This document shows positions 23,948 to 32,977 of a stretch of 40,503 nt of DNA, in pieces (within the stretch, counting starts at the first letter, position 1; the number at the start of each line of letters is the position of its first letter). Below the pieces are notes generated by a model. The model saw nothing but the letters and a program-made list of their open reading frames with translations. It was not told the origin of the DNA and made no database searches. The stretch is from Nitrospirota bacterium. GTDB lineage: Bacteria; Nitrospirota; Thermodesulfovibrionia; Thermodesulfovibrionales; UBA1546. Both the position numbers and the translations under genes were made by a program. Location of the stretch: contig JACQXE010000049.1 in NCBI GenBank assembly GCA_016208915.1, positions 1 through 40,503 of the forward strand. The letters are read 5' to 3'.

Positions 23948-25639
23948 CTATATCAGTTTTTTCTCTATCTTTGCCCATGTATCCTTTAGTGTTGCTGTCC
24001 TGTTGAATACCGGTTTTCCCTCTATGGAATCAGAGTCAACACAGAAGTATCCCTGTCTTTCGAATTGGTATCTGTTCCCAACAGCTGCATGCCTTAGGCC
24101 TGGTTCAACATGGCATGATGTGAGGGTCTCAAGAGATTTTGGATTTATATAGGCCTTGAAATCTTTGCCTTCCTTTCCCTCACTCGGATCAGGCACTGTT
24201 AAAAGATGGTCGTAAAGCCTTATCTCTGCCTCGATTGAATTGGGAGCTGAGACCCAATGGAGCGTTGCTTTTACCTTGCGTCTGTCAGGAGAATCTCCGC
24301 CTCTTGTTGCCGGATCATAGGTACAGTGCAGCTCGGTTATTTCTCCTGTAGTTCTGTCTTTGATGACATCAACGCATGTAATATAGTATGCATATCGCAG
24401 CCTTACTTCACGGCCCGGCGCAAGACGGAAAAAATCCTTTGGCGGGTTTTCCCGGAAATCGTCTTTTTCAACATAAAGAACCCGTGAGAATGGAACCTTT
24501 CTTGTGCCCATTAATGGATCCTCAGGATTGTTTATTGCTTCAAGCTCTTCTGCCTGATCTTCGGGATAGTTAATTATAACTACACGTAGAGGGCGCAATA
24601 CTGCCATTACACGCGGAGCCTTTTTATTCAGGTCTTCCCTGATGCAGTATTCAAGCAGGGACATGTCAACCATGTTCTCCCGTTTTGCGATACCAATTCT
24701 CTCGCAGAAATTCCTGATAGCCTTTGGCGTATAGCCTCGTCTTCTCAATCCTGAGATTGTAGGCATTCTCGGATCATCCCATCCTTTCACATGACCTTCC
24801 TGAACGAGCTGTATGAGCTTCCTCTTGCTGAGCACAGTATGACTCAGATTGAGACGCGCAAACTCAATCTGCCGGGGATGGTAAACCCCAAGCTTATCGA
24901 GGAACCAGTCATAAAGCGGTCTGTGGTCTTCGAATTCGAGAGTGCAGATTGAGTGGGTAATTCCCTCTATCGAATCGGAAATGCAATGGGCGTAATCATA
25001 TATTGGATATATACACCACTTATTTCCTGTCATGTGATGCCCTGCATGGAGTATGCGGTACATTACAGGGTCGCGCATGTTGATATTTCCTGATTTCATA
25101 TCAATTTTCGCCCTGAGTGTTCGTAAGCCGTCAGAGAATTCTCCCTTACGCATGCGCTCGAAAAGATCAAGATTCTCTTCAACAGGGCGATTCCGATAAG
25201 GGCTGTCTTTCCCGGGCGCTGTAAGTGTTCCCCTATATTCCCTGATCTCATCTGCGGTTAAATCACAAACATATGCCTTGCCTTTTTTAATCAGTTCAAC
25301 AGCGTATTCGTAGAGCTTCTCAAAATAATCTGAGGCATAATATTCTCTATCCTGCCAGTCAAATCCGAGCCACTTAACGTCCTTCTTGATGGCTTCGACG
25401 TATTCTACTTCTTCTTTGGTTGGATTCGTATCATCGAACCTAAGATTGCAGAGCCCTTTGAATTCTTCTGCAATTCCGAAATTAAGGCAGATGGACTTTG
25501 CATGGCCTATATGAAGATAGCCATTCGGTTCAGGAGGGAATCTTGTATGAACACGGCTGTCGTATTTCTTGTTCTTCAGGTCTTCCCTGATTATCTCTCT
25601 TATAAAATCAACCGGCTTTTCTTTTTCTTCCATATTCAT
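23948..25639 (-). CDS. glnS: Glutaminyl-tRNA synthetase
   Basis: 563 residues, class I. The catalytic core has the HIGH motif (His43-Ile-Gly-His46 in [10 protein letters not shown]), [20 protein letters not shown] typical of GlnRS, and the KMSKS-like VLSKRK (269-274). The anticodon-binding beta-barrels follow (from about 345, ending [18 protein letters not shown]). It charges tRNA(Gln) directly. Most non-proteobacterial lineages use the GatCAB route, so its presence beside a GltX gene is a useful lineage marker. The ribosome binding site AGGAG is about 13 nt from ATG 25639; M3 is an alternative start. Confidence 0.97.
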   Translation of the reverse strand: MNMEEKEKPVDFIREIIREDLKNKKYDSRVHTRFPPEPNGYLHIGHAKSICLNFGIAEEFKGLCNLRFDDTNPTKEEVEYVEAIKKDVKWLGFDWQDREYYASDYFEKLYEYAVELIKKGKAYVCDLTADEIREYRGTLTAPGKDSPYRNRPVEENLDLFERMRKGEFSDGLRTLRAKIDMKSGNINMRDPVMYRILHAGHHMTGNKWCIYPIYDYAHCISDSIEGITHSICTLEFEDHRPLYDWFLDKLGVYHPRQIEFARLNLSHTVLSKRKLIQLVQEGHVKGWDDPRMPTISGLRRRGYTPKAIRNFCERIGIAKRENMVDMSLLEYCIREDLNKKAPRVMAVLRPLRVVIINYPEDQAEELEAINNPEDPLMGTRKVPFSRVLYVEKDDFRENPPKDFFRLAPGREVRLRYAYYITCVDVIKDRTTGEITELHCTYDPATRGGDSPDRRKVKATLHWVSAPNSIEAEIRLYDHLLTVPDPSEGKEGKDFKAYINPKSLETLTSCHVEPGLRHAAVGNRYQFERQGYFCVDSDSIEGKPVFNRTATLKDTWAKIEKKLI

Positions 25640-25772
25640 TTTTTAACATAAACTCCTAAGCAATATAAATGAAAGAATATTCTAACACATTTCCGGTGAC
25701 GGACTGCCATAGAAATTTTCTGACAAGATTCCACACATACTGCGCTTGACCCTAAAATTAACAGATTTATTA

Positions 25773-25802
25773 TTGCATTTAAATTTTGAAATAAGTTAGA
25801 AT
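25773..25802 (+). promoter_or_regulatory. Promoter of the YgaP-like gene
   Basis: TTGCAT (25773-25778), 18-bp spacer, TAGAAT (25797-25802). The ATG at 25811 follows after 8 nt without a Shine-Dalgarno sequence, so the transcript would be leaderless or nearly so. Confidence 0.5.
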
Positions 25803-25810
25803 TTGAACTA

Positions 25811-26197
25811 ATGACGGAACGCACGTTTAGACTTATATTAGGATTATCCCTTGTAGTCTTCCTTTTTTTTGATCTTGACACTCTCATATATGTTTACATT
25901 GGAGTACTGATTTTTGAGGGCATCACGAATTGGCGTATACCTATATTAATCTCACGTCTCAGATTTGGAGAAAAGTCTCAGGAATTTTTAGCTAAAAACG
26001 CTTGCCCTTTTAAATTTGATTTTGAGGCTGAGCGTAGCTTCCGTTTTGTCATTGCTGGCATATTAATAATTACTTTTGTGATATTTCATGAACCAACATG
26101 GTTTTTGCCATGGTTATTGGGATTCGGACTTACTATGGCTGGCATTACAGGCATCTGCCCAATTGCGATATCCCTCCGGTGGCTTGGATTTAAATAA
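25811..26197 (+). CDS. YgaP-like inner membrane protein (DUF2892/DUF4395-like)
   Basis: 128 residues with about four hydrophobic segments (8-22, 26-42, 75-92, 98-118). The C-terminus GLTMAGITGICPIAISLRWL resembles the transmembrane module of YgaP-type rhodanese proteins and other DUF2892 members, including the conserved Cys-Pro. Here no rhodanese domain is attached. Function is unclear; the YgaP context points to sulfur chemistry but nothing nearby supports it. The stop overlaps the start of the GGDEF-EAL gene by one base. Confidence 0.62.
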   Translation: MTERTFRLILGLSLVVFLFFDLDTLIYVYIGVLIFEGITNWRIPILISRLRFGEKSQEFLAKNACPFKFDFEAERSFRFVIAGILIITFVIFHEPTWFLPWLLGFGLTMAGITGICPIAISLRWLGFK

Positions 26198-28698
26198 TGG
26201 ATGAAGAAAAAACAAAGGTATCTGATTTATCTAATGTATCTGATATAAATGTATCTGATATATCAGATGACTGGATAAAAAACTGGCAAGCCAGTATTGC
26301 TGTAAAGATTACCGCTGCTGTTTTATATGCCATAGTAATGTTAGGTTTCGCAATCACTGTCCTGTCTCTGCATGACGTAGAGAAAAATCTTAAAAAAGAC
26401 TATGCTGCAAACGCTGACCGAATTGCCTATGAATTGGGATTTTTGTTGAACAACTACCCTGGACTCCCACTAATAAAGATTCAAGACAAAGTTTATCCTA
26501 TTATGGAAGATTTTGACTTAGATGCTATTAATATAACGGCCGGAAATCAAACGATTTCGATTGGCGATCAGCTTCCGAATGCTTATACCTTGGAAAGAGC
26601 AGTAAATACGACTGCAAGCGATCAAGCAATCAAAATAAAGATATTTTATCAGCCTTTGCATAACACAGTGCTTCAGCACAGGAACAGGTGGTTAATTATT
26701 ACAGGGATTGTAACACTGCTTTCCGGTTTTTTCCTTGTCTGGGTCATCAGAATATTTATTTCCAAGCCAATTAGGACATTGGTTGACGCAACAAGAGCTG
26801 TTTCAGCAGGAAATATTAATACAAGGTTGACAATTGACAGACACGACGAATTCGGCTATCTTTCAATGTTTTTTAACCAGATGATGGACAAAATCCTGAG
26901 CGAATTTACAGTTCGCAAGCAAGCTGAAGATGCATTAAAGGAGAGAGAGACGCGTCTCAAGACAGTGATGGATTCAATACTGACAGGAATTTTGATTATA
27001 GACGCCGAAACATTCAAAATTGATTATGTGAATCCTGCGGCAGTGGAGATGATAGGCGCACCGAAGGAAGAAATTATCGGATCAATATGCCGTGAATATA
27101 TCTGCATAACTGATGGAAAATGTCCTGTGGTTGAATGCGGTGAGACTTTTGACCGAAAAGATTGTATTCTGAAAAAATCAGGCGGCGTAAAACTTCCGAT
27201 TCTGAAAAGTGTCACTAAAGTAACACTAAACGGCAGGCAGCATATTGTTGAAAGCATCATTGACATCACAGAGCGCAAACGGGCTGAGGAACAGATTAAG
27301 TATATGGCTTATTATGATCACCTGACAGAACTGCCAAACCGTCTTCTGTTTACAGACAGACTGTATCATGCCATCTCTCTTGCCGAGCGGCACCATAGGG
27401 AATCAGCCATCTTGTTCCTTGATCTTGACAACTTCAAACGTATAAATGATAGCCTTGGTCATCGGATAGGGGATCTCCTTTTGAAGGAAGTTGCCAGAAG
27501 ACTTGTTGCAAGCGTGCGCAAGAGCGATGCTGTAACCCATAATACAGGAGAGCCTGCAGGCATTACTGTTGCGCGTATCGGAGGTGATGAATTCACGATT
27601 CTGCTTACAGAGATAAAAGATCAGACACAGGATATAACAAAAGTCGTTAATCGCCTCTTTGATTCATTATCAAAACCATTTATTATAGATGGCCATGAGA
27701 TTTTTGTTACTGTAAGTCTTGGCGTTGCTGTTTATCCGTATGACGGAGCTGATACGGATAGCCTTCTTAAGAATGCAGATATCGCTATGTATTATGCCAA
27801 AGAACAGGGTAAAAATAACTATCAGTTCTATAGACATCATATGAATTCTGCTGCAATTGAAAGGCTCAAAATGGAGAATGAGCTTCGCAGGGCAGTGGAA
27901 TGTAAAGAATTTATGCTTCACTATCAGCCTCAGATAGACATACTTACGGGACAACTTGTCGGTATGGAGGCTCTTATAAGATGGCCAAATGCTCAGAAAG
28001 GATTCAATTCAACGATTGATATTATTTCAGTGGCTGAAGAGACAGGTCTTATCCTGCCAATCGGCGAATGGTTATTAAACACTGCATGCGCTCAAAACAA
28101 AATGTGGCAGTCGGCAGGACTTGCAACTATCCCTATATCGATAAATGTTTCAACCCAGCAGTTCAAGCAGCAAGATTTTATAGAGGTCATAAAGCATGCA
28201 TTAGCATCATCCGGCCTGGATCCAAGATATCTGATACTGGAGACAACAGAAAGCGCTATCATGCATAATGCTCAACAAGTACGTCCTGTTCTTTATAAAT
28301 TAAAAGATATGGGTATAAGGCTGTCGATTGAAGATTTTGGAACAGGCTATTCATCATTAAGCTATCTTAAACGTTTTCCCGTACATGCGGTTAAAATTGA
28401 CCGTTTGTTCATCAAGGATATGAATGTCAACTCTGATGACGCAGCGATAGTAAGAGCAATAACGGCAATGGCACATGGTTTAAATCTAAAGGTAATCGCA
28501 GAGGGGGTAGAAACAGAAGAACAGCTTGGTTTTTTATATGAGCAGGGTTGTGATGTGGCACAAGGCTATCTCATTAGTCCTCCATTATCTGCAGATGAGG
28601 TTTCAATGCTTTTAGAAAAAGAAAAGGCGGGGTCTGGGATAGGATTAGCTATATGCAAAAAGATAGGAAAACAACACGAAAAAAATCTCAGTTTATAA
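26197..28698 (+). CDS. Membrane GGDEF-EAL protein with HAMP and PAS domains
   Basis: 833 residues: a Val-Ser-Asp repeat N-tail (8-26), TM helix (about 38-60), periplasmic sensor (60-165), TM (167-190), HAMP (190-245), PAS (about 250-370), GGDEF with intact G462-G-D-E-F466, and EAL with intact E591-A-L593. Both c-di-GMP synthesis and hydrolysis motifs are complete, so either or both activities are possible. The last 25 residues (KAGSGIGLAICKKIGKQHEK) look like the G2 box of a histidine kinase ATPase domain, a likely fusion remnant. It ends overlapping the convergent gltX by 6 nt. Confidence 0.9.
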   Translation: MDEEKTKVSDLSNVSDINVSDISDDWIKNWQASIAVKITAAVLYAIVMLGFAITVLSLHDVEKNLKKDYAANADRIAYELGFLLNNYPGLPLIKIQDKVYPIMEDFDLDAINITAGNQTISIGDQLPNAYTLERAVNTTASDQAIKIKIFYQPLHNTVLQHRNRWLIITGIVTLLSGFFLVWVIRIFISKPIRTLVDATRAVSAGNINTRLTIDRHDEFGYLSMFFNQMMDKILSEFTVRKQAEDALKERETRLKTVMDSILTGILIIDAETFKIDYVNPAAVEMIGAPKEEIIGSICREYICITDGKCPVVECGETFDRKDCILKKSGGVKLPILKSVTKVTLNGRQHIVESIIDITERKRAEEQIKYMAYYDHLTELPNRLLFTDRLYHAISLAERHHRESAILFLDLDNFKRINDSLGHRIGDLLLKEVARRLVASVRKSDAVTHNTGEPAGITVARIGGDEFTILLTEIKDQTQDITKVVNRLFDSLSKPFIIDGHEIFVTVSLGVAVYPYDGADTDSLLKNADIAMYYAKEQGKNNYQFYRHHMNSAAIERLKMENELRRAVECKEFMLHYQPQIDILTGQLVGMEALIRWPNAQKGFNSTIDIISVAEETGLILPIGEWLLNTACAQNKMWQSAGLATIPISINVSTQQFKQQDFIEVIKHALASSGLDPRYLILETTESAIMHNAQQVRPVLYKLKDMGIRLSIEDFGTGYSSLSYLKRFPVHAVKIDRLFIKDMNVNSDDAAIVRAITAMAHGLNLKVIAEGVETEEQLGFLYEQGCDVAQGYLISPPLSADEVSMLLEKEKAGSGIGLAICKKIGKQHEKNLSL
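26218..26269 (+). repeat. GTATCTGAT quasi-repeat at the start of the GGDEF-EAL gene
   Basis: The 9-mer GTATCTGAT recurs three times with related units TTATCTAAT and ATATCAGAT between, encoding VSDLSNVSDINVSDISDD. It lies before the first membrane helix in the cytoplasmic tail. Confidence 0.6.
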
Positions 28699-30117
28699 AT
28701 TAGGCTCGATTGTCTTAATTGCCCTGTCTAATCTCTTCAGTGTCTTTTCCTTTCCTATTATCTCAAGCACTTCGAATATCCCGGGACTCTCTGTGCCGCC
28801 GGTCATGGCAACACGGACAGGCTGGGCGAGTGGGCCGAGCTTGAGGTTGTGTTTCTCCACGATTGACTGAAAGATTTTTTCGAGTTCCGGCGCAGAAAAG
28901 TCCGTTAGAGATTCAATATGATTTTTCAGTTCAATCAGTATGTCGCGGGATTTCTCATTCAGAAATTTTGCTTTTGCCTTTTCATCATATTGAACATTTT
29001 CTGTTATGTAATACCTTAGAGAATTTGCAAGCTCAATGAGTGTTTTCGCCCGTTCCTGAAGTGTTTTGATCGCCTTGGAGAGCCATTCCATGTCTATAGC
29101 CTGACCTTTGTGAATGATATCTGCATTTTCAAGAAAAGGCATCACAAACTCAGCAAGCTCTTTAGGGTCTGATTTGATAATGTACTGGCTGTTCAGCCAG
29201 AGGAGCTTTTCGGGATTGAAGACAGCGGATGATTTTCCTACGTTCTCGAAAGAAAAATATTTGATTAGCTCTTCTCTTGTAAATATTTCTTTATCACCAT
29301 AAGACCATCCGAAACGGACAAGATAATTTATAAGCGCGTCAGGAAGATAACCCATCTCTTTATAAGCCATTACAGATGTTGCGCCATGTCTCTTGCTAAG
29401 CCTTGCTTTGTCTGAACCGAGTATCATGGGAAGATGAGCAAATTTAGGGATCTCATACCCCAATGCCTTATAAATATGAATCTGTTTTGGAGTATTATTG
29501 AGATGGTCATCGCCTCTTATAACATGGGTTATCTTCATGTCCACATCGTCAACCACAACAGTGAAGTTGTAAGTAGGTGAGCCGTCGGAACGCATTATAA
29601 TAAGGTCGTCAAGCTGTTCGTTTTCAAAAATTACTTTTCCTCTTATCATGTCATCTACGATGGTCTGTCCTTCCTGCGGCATCTTGAATCTGATAGCTGC
29701 TTGAACCCTTGAACCCTCGGACCCTTGAACCCTTTCTTTATTTCTGCATCTGCCATCATATTTTTGAGGTTTACCCTGTGCGAGCGCATCCTTTCTTCTT
29801 TGTTCAAGCTCTTCAGGAGAACAGTAACAATAATAGACTTTTCCTTCGCTGACGAGTTTATTAACATAATTTCTGTAGACATCGAACCTGTCCGTCTGCC
29901 TGAAAGGTCCCTCATCCCAGTCGAGTTTGAGCCATTTCATCCCTTCGATGATAGCCTCTATGTATTCTTCTGTAGAGCGTGTTCTGTCTGTATCTTCTAT
30001 CCTGATGATGAACTTGCCGTTGTTGTGCCGTGCATAGAGAAAATTGAAAAGCGCAGTGCGCGCTCCGCCTATATGAAGATGTCCTGTTGGACTTGGCGCA
30101 AAACGAACACGAACCAT
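28693..30117 (-). CDS. gltX: Glutamyl-tRNA synthetase
   Basis: 474 residues, class I. The HIGH-type motif is HLHIGGARTALF (13-24), then RIEDTDRTRS, and the KMSKS-like ARLSKRHGA; a C-terminal helical anticodon domain follows. It charges tRNA(Glu). I use ATG 30117 (MVRVRFAPSPTGHLHIGG), the family's usual start; GGAGG lies 13 nt upstream, and an ATT codon sits 5 nt after it. Around residues 143-154 the expected linker is replaced by NKERVQGSEGSRVQA, encoded by a TTGAACCCT quasi-repeat. Activity is probably kept because this loop is variable. Confidence 0.96.
   Translation of the reverse strand: MVRVRFAPSPTGHLHIGGARTALFNFLYARHNNGKFIIRIEDTDRTRSTEEYIEAIIEGMKWLKLDWDEGPFRQTDRFDVYRNYVNKLVSEGKVYYCYCSPEELEQRRKDALAQGKPQKYDGRCRNKERVQGSEGSRVQAAIRFKMPQEGQTIVDDMIRGKVIFENEQLDDLIIMRSDGSPTYNFTVVVDDVDMKITHVIRGDDHLNNTPKQIHIYKALGYEIPKFAHLPMILGSDKARLSKRHGATSVMAYKEMGYLPDALINYLVRFGWSYGDKEIFTREELIKYFSFENVGKSSAVFNPEKLLWLNSQYIIKSDPKELAEFVMPFLENADIIHKGQAIDMEWLSKAIKTLQERAKTLIELANSLRYYITENVQYDEKAKAKFLNEKSRDILIELKNHIESLTDFSAPELEKIFQSIVEKHNLKLGPLAQPVRVAMTGGTESPGIFEVLEIIGKEKTLKRLDRAIKTIEPNL
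29699..29735 (+). repeat. TTGAACCCT quasi-repeat inside gltX
   Basis: CTTGAACCC, TTGAACCCT, CGGACCC, TTGAACCCT lie in tandem. Translated on the minus strand they give RVQGSEGSRVQ in the loop after the YDGRCR segment. Confidence 0.6.
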
Positions 30118-30209
30118 TTTATTAATAACAACCTCCAGATAAATAATTGTTTTTAAATATAACAAATTTTAGAGAATCGTGCATTTTTTTCTCGAGGTCC
30201 AGATATCTA

Positions 30210-30238
30210 TTGACTGTCCTATAATATTTAATTATTAT
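30210..30238 (+). promoter_or_regulatory. Promoter of the haem-motif kinase operon
   Basis: TTGACT (30210-30215), exactly 17 bp, TATTAT (30233-30238). It lies 52 nt before the kinase start at 30291, which has a strong GAGGAGG site. It likely drives the signalling block downstream. Confidence 0.72.
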
Positions 30239-30290
30239 TTATCTGAATTAAAAACTCGAATCTCAAAGGGGTTTACCGAGGAGGAGGCCC

Positions 30291-32954
30291 ATGCTTAGAT
30301 TCCGTTCCCTAACGGCAAAATTTGTCTTCATAGGCAGTATAATGCTTGTCTTCATTGCTGCTTATATTACTGCTACCTATATCTTTACACACTACATGAA
30401 AGGTGAGGCGAAGAGGATTAACCTCGCAGGCAGAGAGAGGATGCTGACACTCAGCATGTCATATCAGATAATGGCTTTACTTAACCTCACTCCCTCTACT
30501 GAAAAAGAGGTGTTTATAAGAAATGCTGAAAACAGAATGACGGAATATGAAGAGGCGCTATATGGATTGAGGGATGGGAGTGAAAGGCTCGGGCTTGAGC
30601 CAATACATGAGCACGATAAAGAATCAATTTCACAAGTAAATACATTGATAGAGCTATGGCAAAAAACCCAGAAGCCAGTCCTTCTTGATATATTAAAGCT
30701 TCCTCTTGAGAAGAAAAATGAAGCCTGTGGGATGTGCCATTCAGCCATACGGGATAATCTTCCTAAAATAGAAGCCTTCGTAAAGCTCCTTGAGATGCAC
30801 TACGGTAAGGAGATAAAGGATTTTGACAAATTCAGAATCTACGCAATGGGGTTCTTCTTTATTGCGGTGGCATTTATAACAATCTATACAAAACAGAACA
30901 TTGTAACGCCTGTCTCAAAACTCACGAATGCTGCACAGGAGATTGGGAAGGGAAATTTTGATGTCAGAGTTGATGTAAAAGGCAGGGATGATATTGGAAC
31001 ACTCTCTCAGCATTGCAATCAGATGGCACAAACCCTCGGAATGGTTTTTGAGGAAAAGACAAGGCTTCTAAGAAATCTTAATGCCCTTTATGAATCCACA
31101 AATGCTGTCATCTCTGACATAGCTATAGATGCTCTTCTTAATAAGATTGTGGAGAGGGCGCAGATCCTGATAGGCGCGAGATATGTTGCCCTCGGTATTT
31201 TAGACCCCTCTGTGTCCGGGAGGTATGAGTATTTCATCACTAAAGGGATTGCGCCTGAACTCCTTGTAGAGATGAAGGAAAAATTTGGCATCCCTGTTGG
31301 AAAAGGGCTATTGGGATATCTCACAAAAGAGGGCAAGTCTGTCCGTGTTGATGACATTTCAAAACACCCTGCCTCTGTTGGTTTCCCTGAAGGACATCCA
31401 GCGATGAAGACATTCCTCGGTGTGCCTGTTATTTTGCACGATAAGGTTATCGGGAGGTTTTATTTTACAGACAAGCACCCCCATCCACACTCAGCCCTTT
31501 TTAGTAAAGAAAATCCCCCTCAATCCCCCTTTTCCAAAGGGGGACTTAATGAATACCCCCCTTTAGAAAAGGGGGGCGAGGGGGGATTTGAAAGAGGGGG
31601 GTTTACTCAGGCGGATGAAAACCTTGCAATGTCCTTTGCAAATACGGCTGCGCTGGCCATAAATAATGCGAGAATGGTACAGAAATTGAAGGAATATAGC
31701 GAAGAGCTTGAGAAAAAGGTAAAGGAAAGGACGCAGGACTTTGAGATAGCAAAGGATATGGCTGAGGCTGCAAACAGGGCAAAATCAGACTTTCTTGCAA
31801 ACATGTCTCATGAACTAAGGACGCCGCTGAATTCGATTATCGGGTTTTCCGAGATTTTGAAAGAGGGGATGGCTGGCCCACTCGCAGATAATCAAAATGA
31901 TTTAATAAATGACATATCCACAAGCGGAACACATCTTCTTTCATTGATAAATGACATCCTCGACCTGTCGAAGGTTGAGGCAGGAAAGATGGAGCTTGAG
32001 TTAAGCGAATTTAATCTAAAGGAACTGATTGACGGAAGCCTCGTGATGTTTAAGGAAAAGGCGATGAAACATAATTTAAAGGTTAAAGCAGAGGTTGAGG
32101 AAGGAATAAAAACTATCATTGCAGATGAAAGGAAGATAAAGCAGGTATTGTTCAATCTCCTGAGCAATGCATTTAAGTTTACGCCGGATGGGGGATCCGT
32201 GCTGGTTACTGCATGGAAAGTTCGGAGTTCAGAGTTGGGAGTTAATAATAACACCCCCCAACCCCCTCTTATGTTAAGAGGGGGCGAGGGGGAGTTAAAG
32301 GAAGCAGGAGATGGAGTTCATGATTTTATCCAAATTTCGGTCAGTGACACCGGCATCGGCATCTCTCCCGAAGACCAGAAGAAACTGTTTCAGCCTTTCC
32401 AACAGATAGATTCGACTCTATCAAGAAAATATTCCGGCACAGGGCTCGGACTTAATCTTTGCAAGAAATTTGTGGAACTTCATGGAGGAAGGATTTGGGT
32501 AGAAAGCGAGGAAGGGAAGGGCAGTAAATTTACATTTGTGATTCCCTCTAAGGGGAAGCCATCTACAGGGAAGATAGTCGATCCTGTAACAAAACTCCTT
32601 ACATGGGAACATGTACTGACGCATCTCAGCCGGATACTTTCATTCCATAAAAGGACAGGCCAAAGGTTTGGATTGATGCGAATGGAGGTTTTTAGCGACA
32701 AACCGGTGGATTATGCAGCCCTTGCAGAAATACTCAAAAAAGCTATTCGCAAGCACGAGGTTCTTGGCCATGGAGAAAGTCATGGATGGTATTATGTAAT
32801 ACTTTTGGAAGTTGACAGGCAGATGGTGGACGATGCTGTAATGAGGATGAAAAAAGTATTGGCTGACAATGGATATTCTGCTAACACCAAGACAGTGATC
32901 TATCCTGATGATGGGGAGAATCCCGAAGAGCTGTTGAAGGTATTAGGCGGTTAA
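30291..32954 (+). CDS. Sensor histidine kinase with periplasmic c-haem motif, HAMP, GAF and degenerate GGDEF tail
   Basis: 887 residues: TM1 (about 10-33), a PilJ/NIT-like periplasmic domain ([18 protein letters not shown]) carrying a CxxCH haem-attachment motif at Cys146-Cys149-His150 (ACGMCHSA), TM2 (about 183-203), HAMP (204-255), GAF (about 265-450), coiled coil, HisKA with His507 ([10 protein letters not shown]), and HATPase_c with DTGIGI and [10 protein letters not shown]. The final 120 residues look like a GGDEF domain that has lost the signature ([32 protein letters not shown]). Two repeat-derived segments interrupt the GAF and ATPase domains in frame. It probably senses redox or NO-type ligands through haem. 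Confidence 0.88.
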   Translation: MLRFRSLTAKFVFIGSIMLVFIAAYITATYIFTHYMKGEAKRINLAGRERMLTLSMSYQIMALLNLTPSTEKEVFIRNAENRMTEYEEALYGLRDGSERLGLEPIHEHDKESISQVNTLIELWQKTQKPVLLDILKLPLEKKNEACGMCHSAIRDNLPKIEAFVKLLEMHYGKEIKDFDKFRIYAMGFFFIAVAFITIYTKQNIVTPVSKLTNAAQEIGKGNFDVRVDVKGRDDIGTLSQHCNQMAQTLGMVFEEKTRLLRNLNALYESTNAVISDIAIDALLNKIVERAQILIGARYVALGILDPSVSGRYEYFITKGIAPELLVEMKEKFGIPVGKGLLGYLTKEGKSVRVDDISKHPASVGFPEGHPAMKTFLGVPVILHDKVIGRFYFTDKHPHPHSALFSKENPPQSPFSKGGLNEYPPLEKGGEGGFERGGFTQADENLAMSFANTAALAINNARMVQKLKEYSEELEKKVKERTQDFEIAKDMAEAANRAKSDFLANMSHELRTPLNSIIGFSEILKEGMAGPLADNQNDLINDISTSGTHLLSLINDILDLSKVEAGKMELELSEFNLKELIDGSLVMFKEKAMKHNLKVKAEVEEGIKTIIADERKIKQVLFNLLSNAFKFTPDGGSVLVTAWKVRSSELGVNNNTPQPPLMLRGGEGELKEAGDGVHDFIQISVSDTGIGISPEDQKKLFQPFQQIDSTLSRKYSGTGLGLNLCKKFVELHGGRIWVESEEGKGSKFTFVIPSKGKPSTGKIVDPVTKLLTWEHVLTHLSRILSFHKRTGQRFGLMRMEVFSDKPVDYAALAEILKKAIRKHEVLGHGESHGWYYVILLEVDRQMVDDAVMRMKKVLADNGYSANTKTVIYPDDGENPEELLKVLGG
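31511..31602 (+). repeat. C/G-tract palindromic repeat inserted in frame in the GAF domain
   Basis: Runs of AATCCCCCT and CCCCCTTTTCCAAAGGGGG, then ACCCCCCTTTAGAAAAGGGGGG, GAGGGGGGATTT form strong hairpins. They encode [11 protein letters not shown] and [11 protein letters not shown], peptides recognisable as translations of a widespread bacterial intergenic repeat. The GAF core resumes afterwards ([15 protein letters not shown]). Confidence 0.75.
32218..32300 (+). repeat. Composite repeat inserted in frame in the kinase ATPase domain
   Basis: First AGTTCGGAGTTCAGAGTTGG, then GAGTT, then ACCCCCCAACCCCCTCTTA and TTAAGAGGGGGCGAGGGGGAGTT (hairpin). The translation includes [11 protein letters not shown] and [15 protein letters not shown]. 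It lies between the N box ([13 protein letters not shown]) and the G1 box (SDTGIGIS), in the position of a surface loop. Confidence 0.7.
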
Positions 32955-32977
32955 TAGTGAAGACAGGAGGAGCAAAT

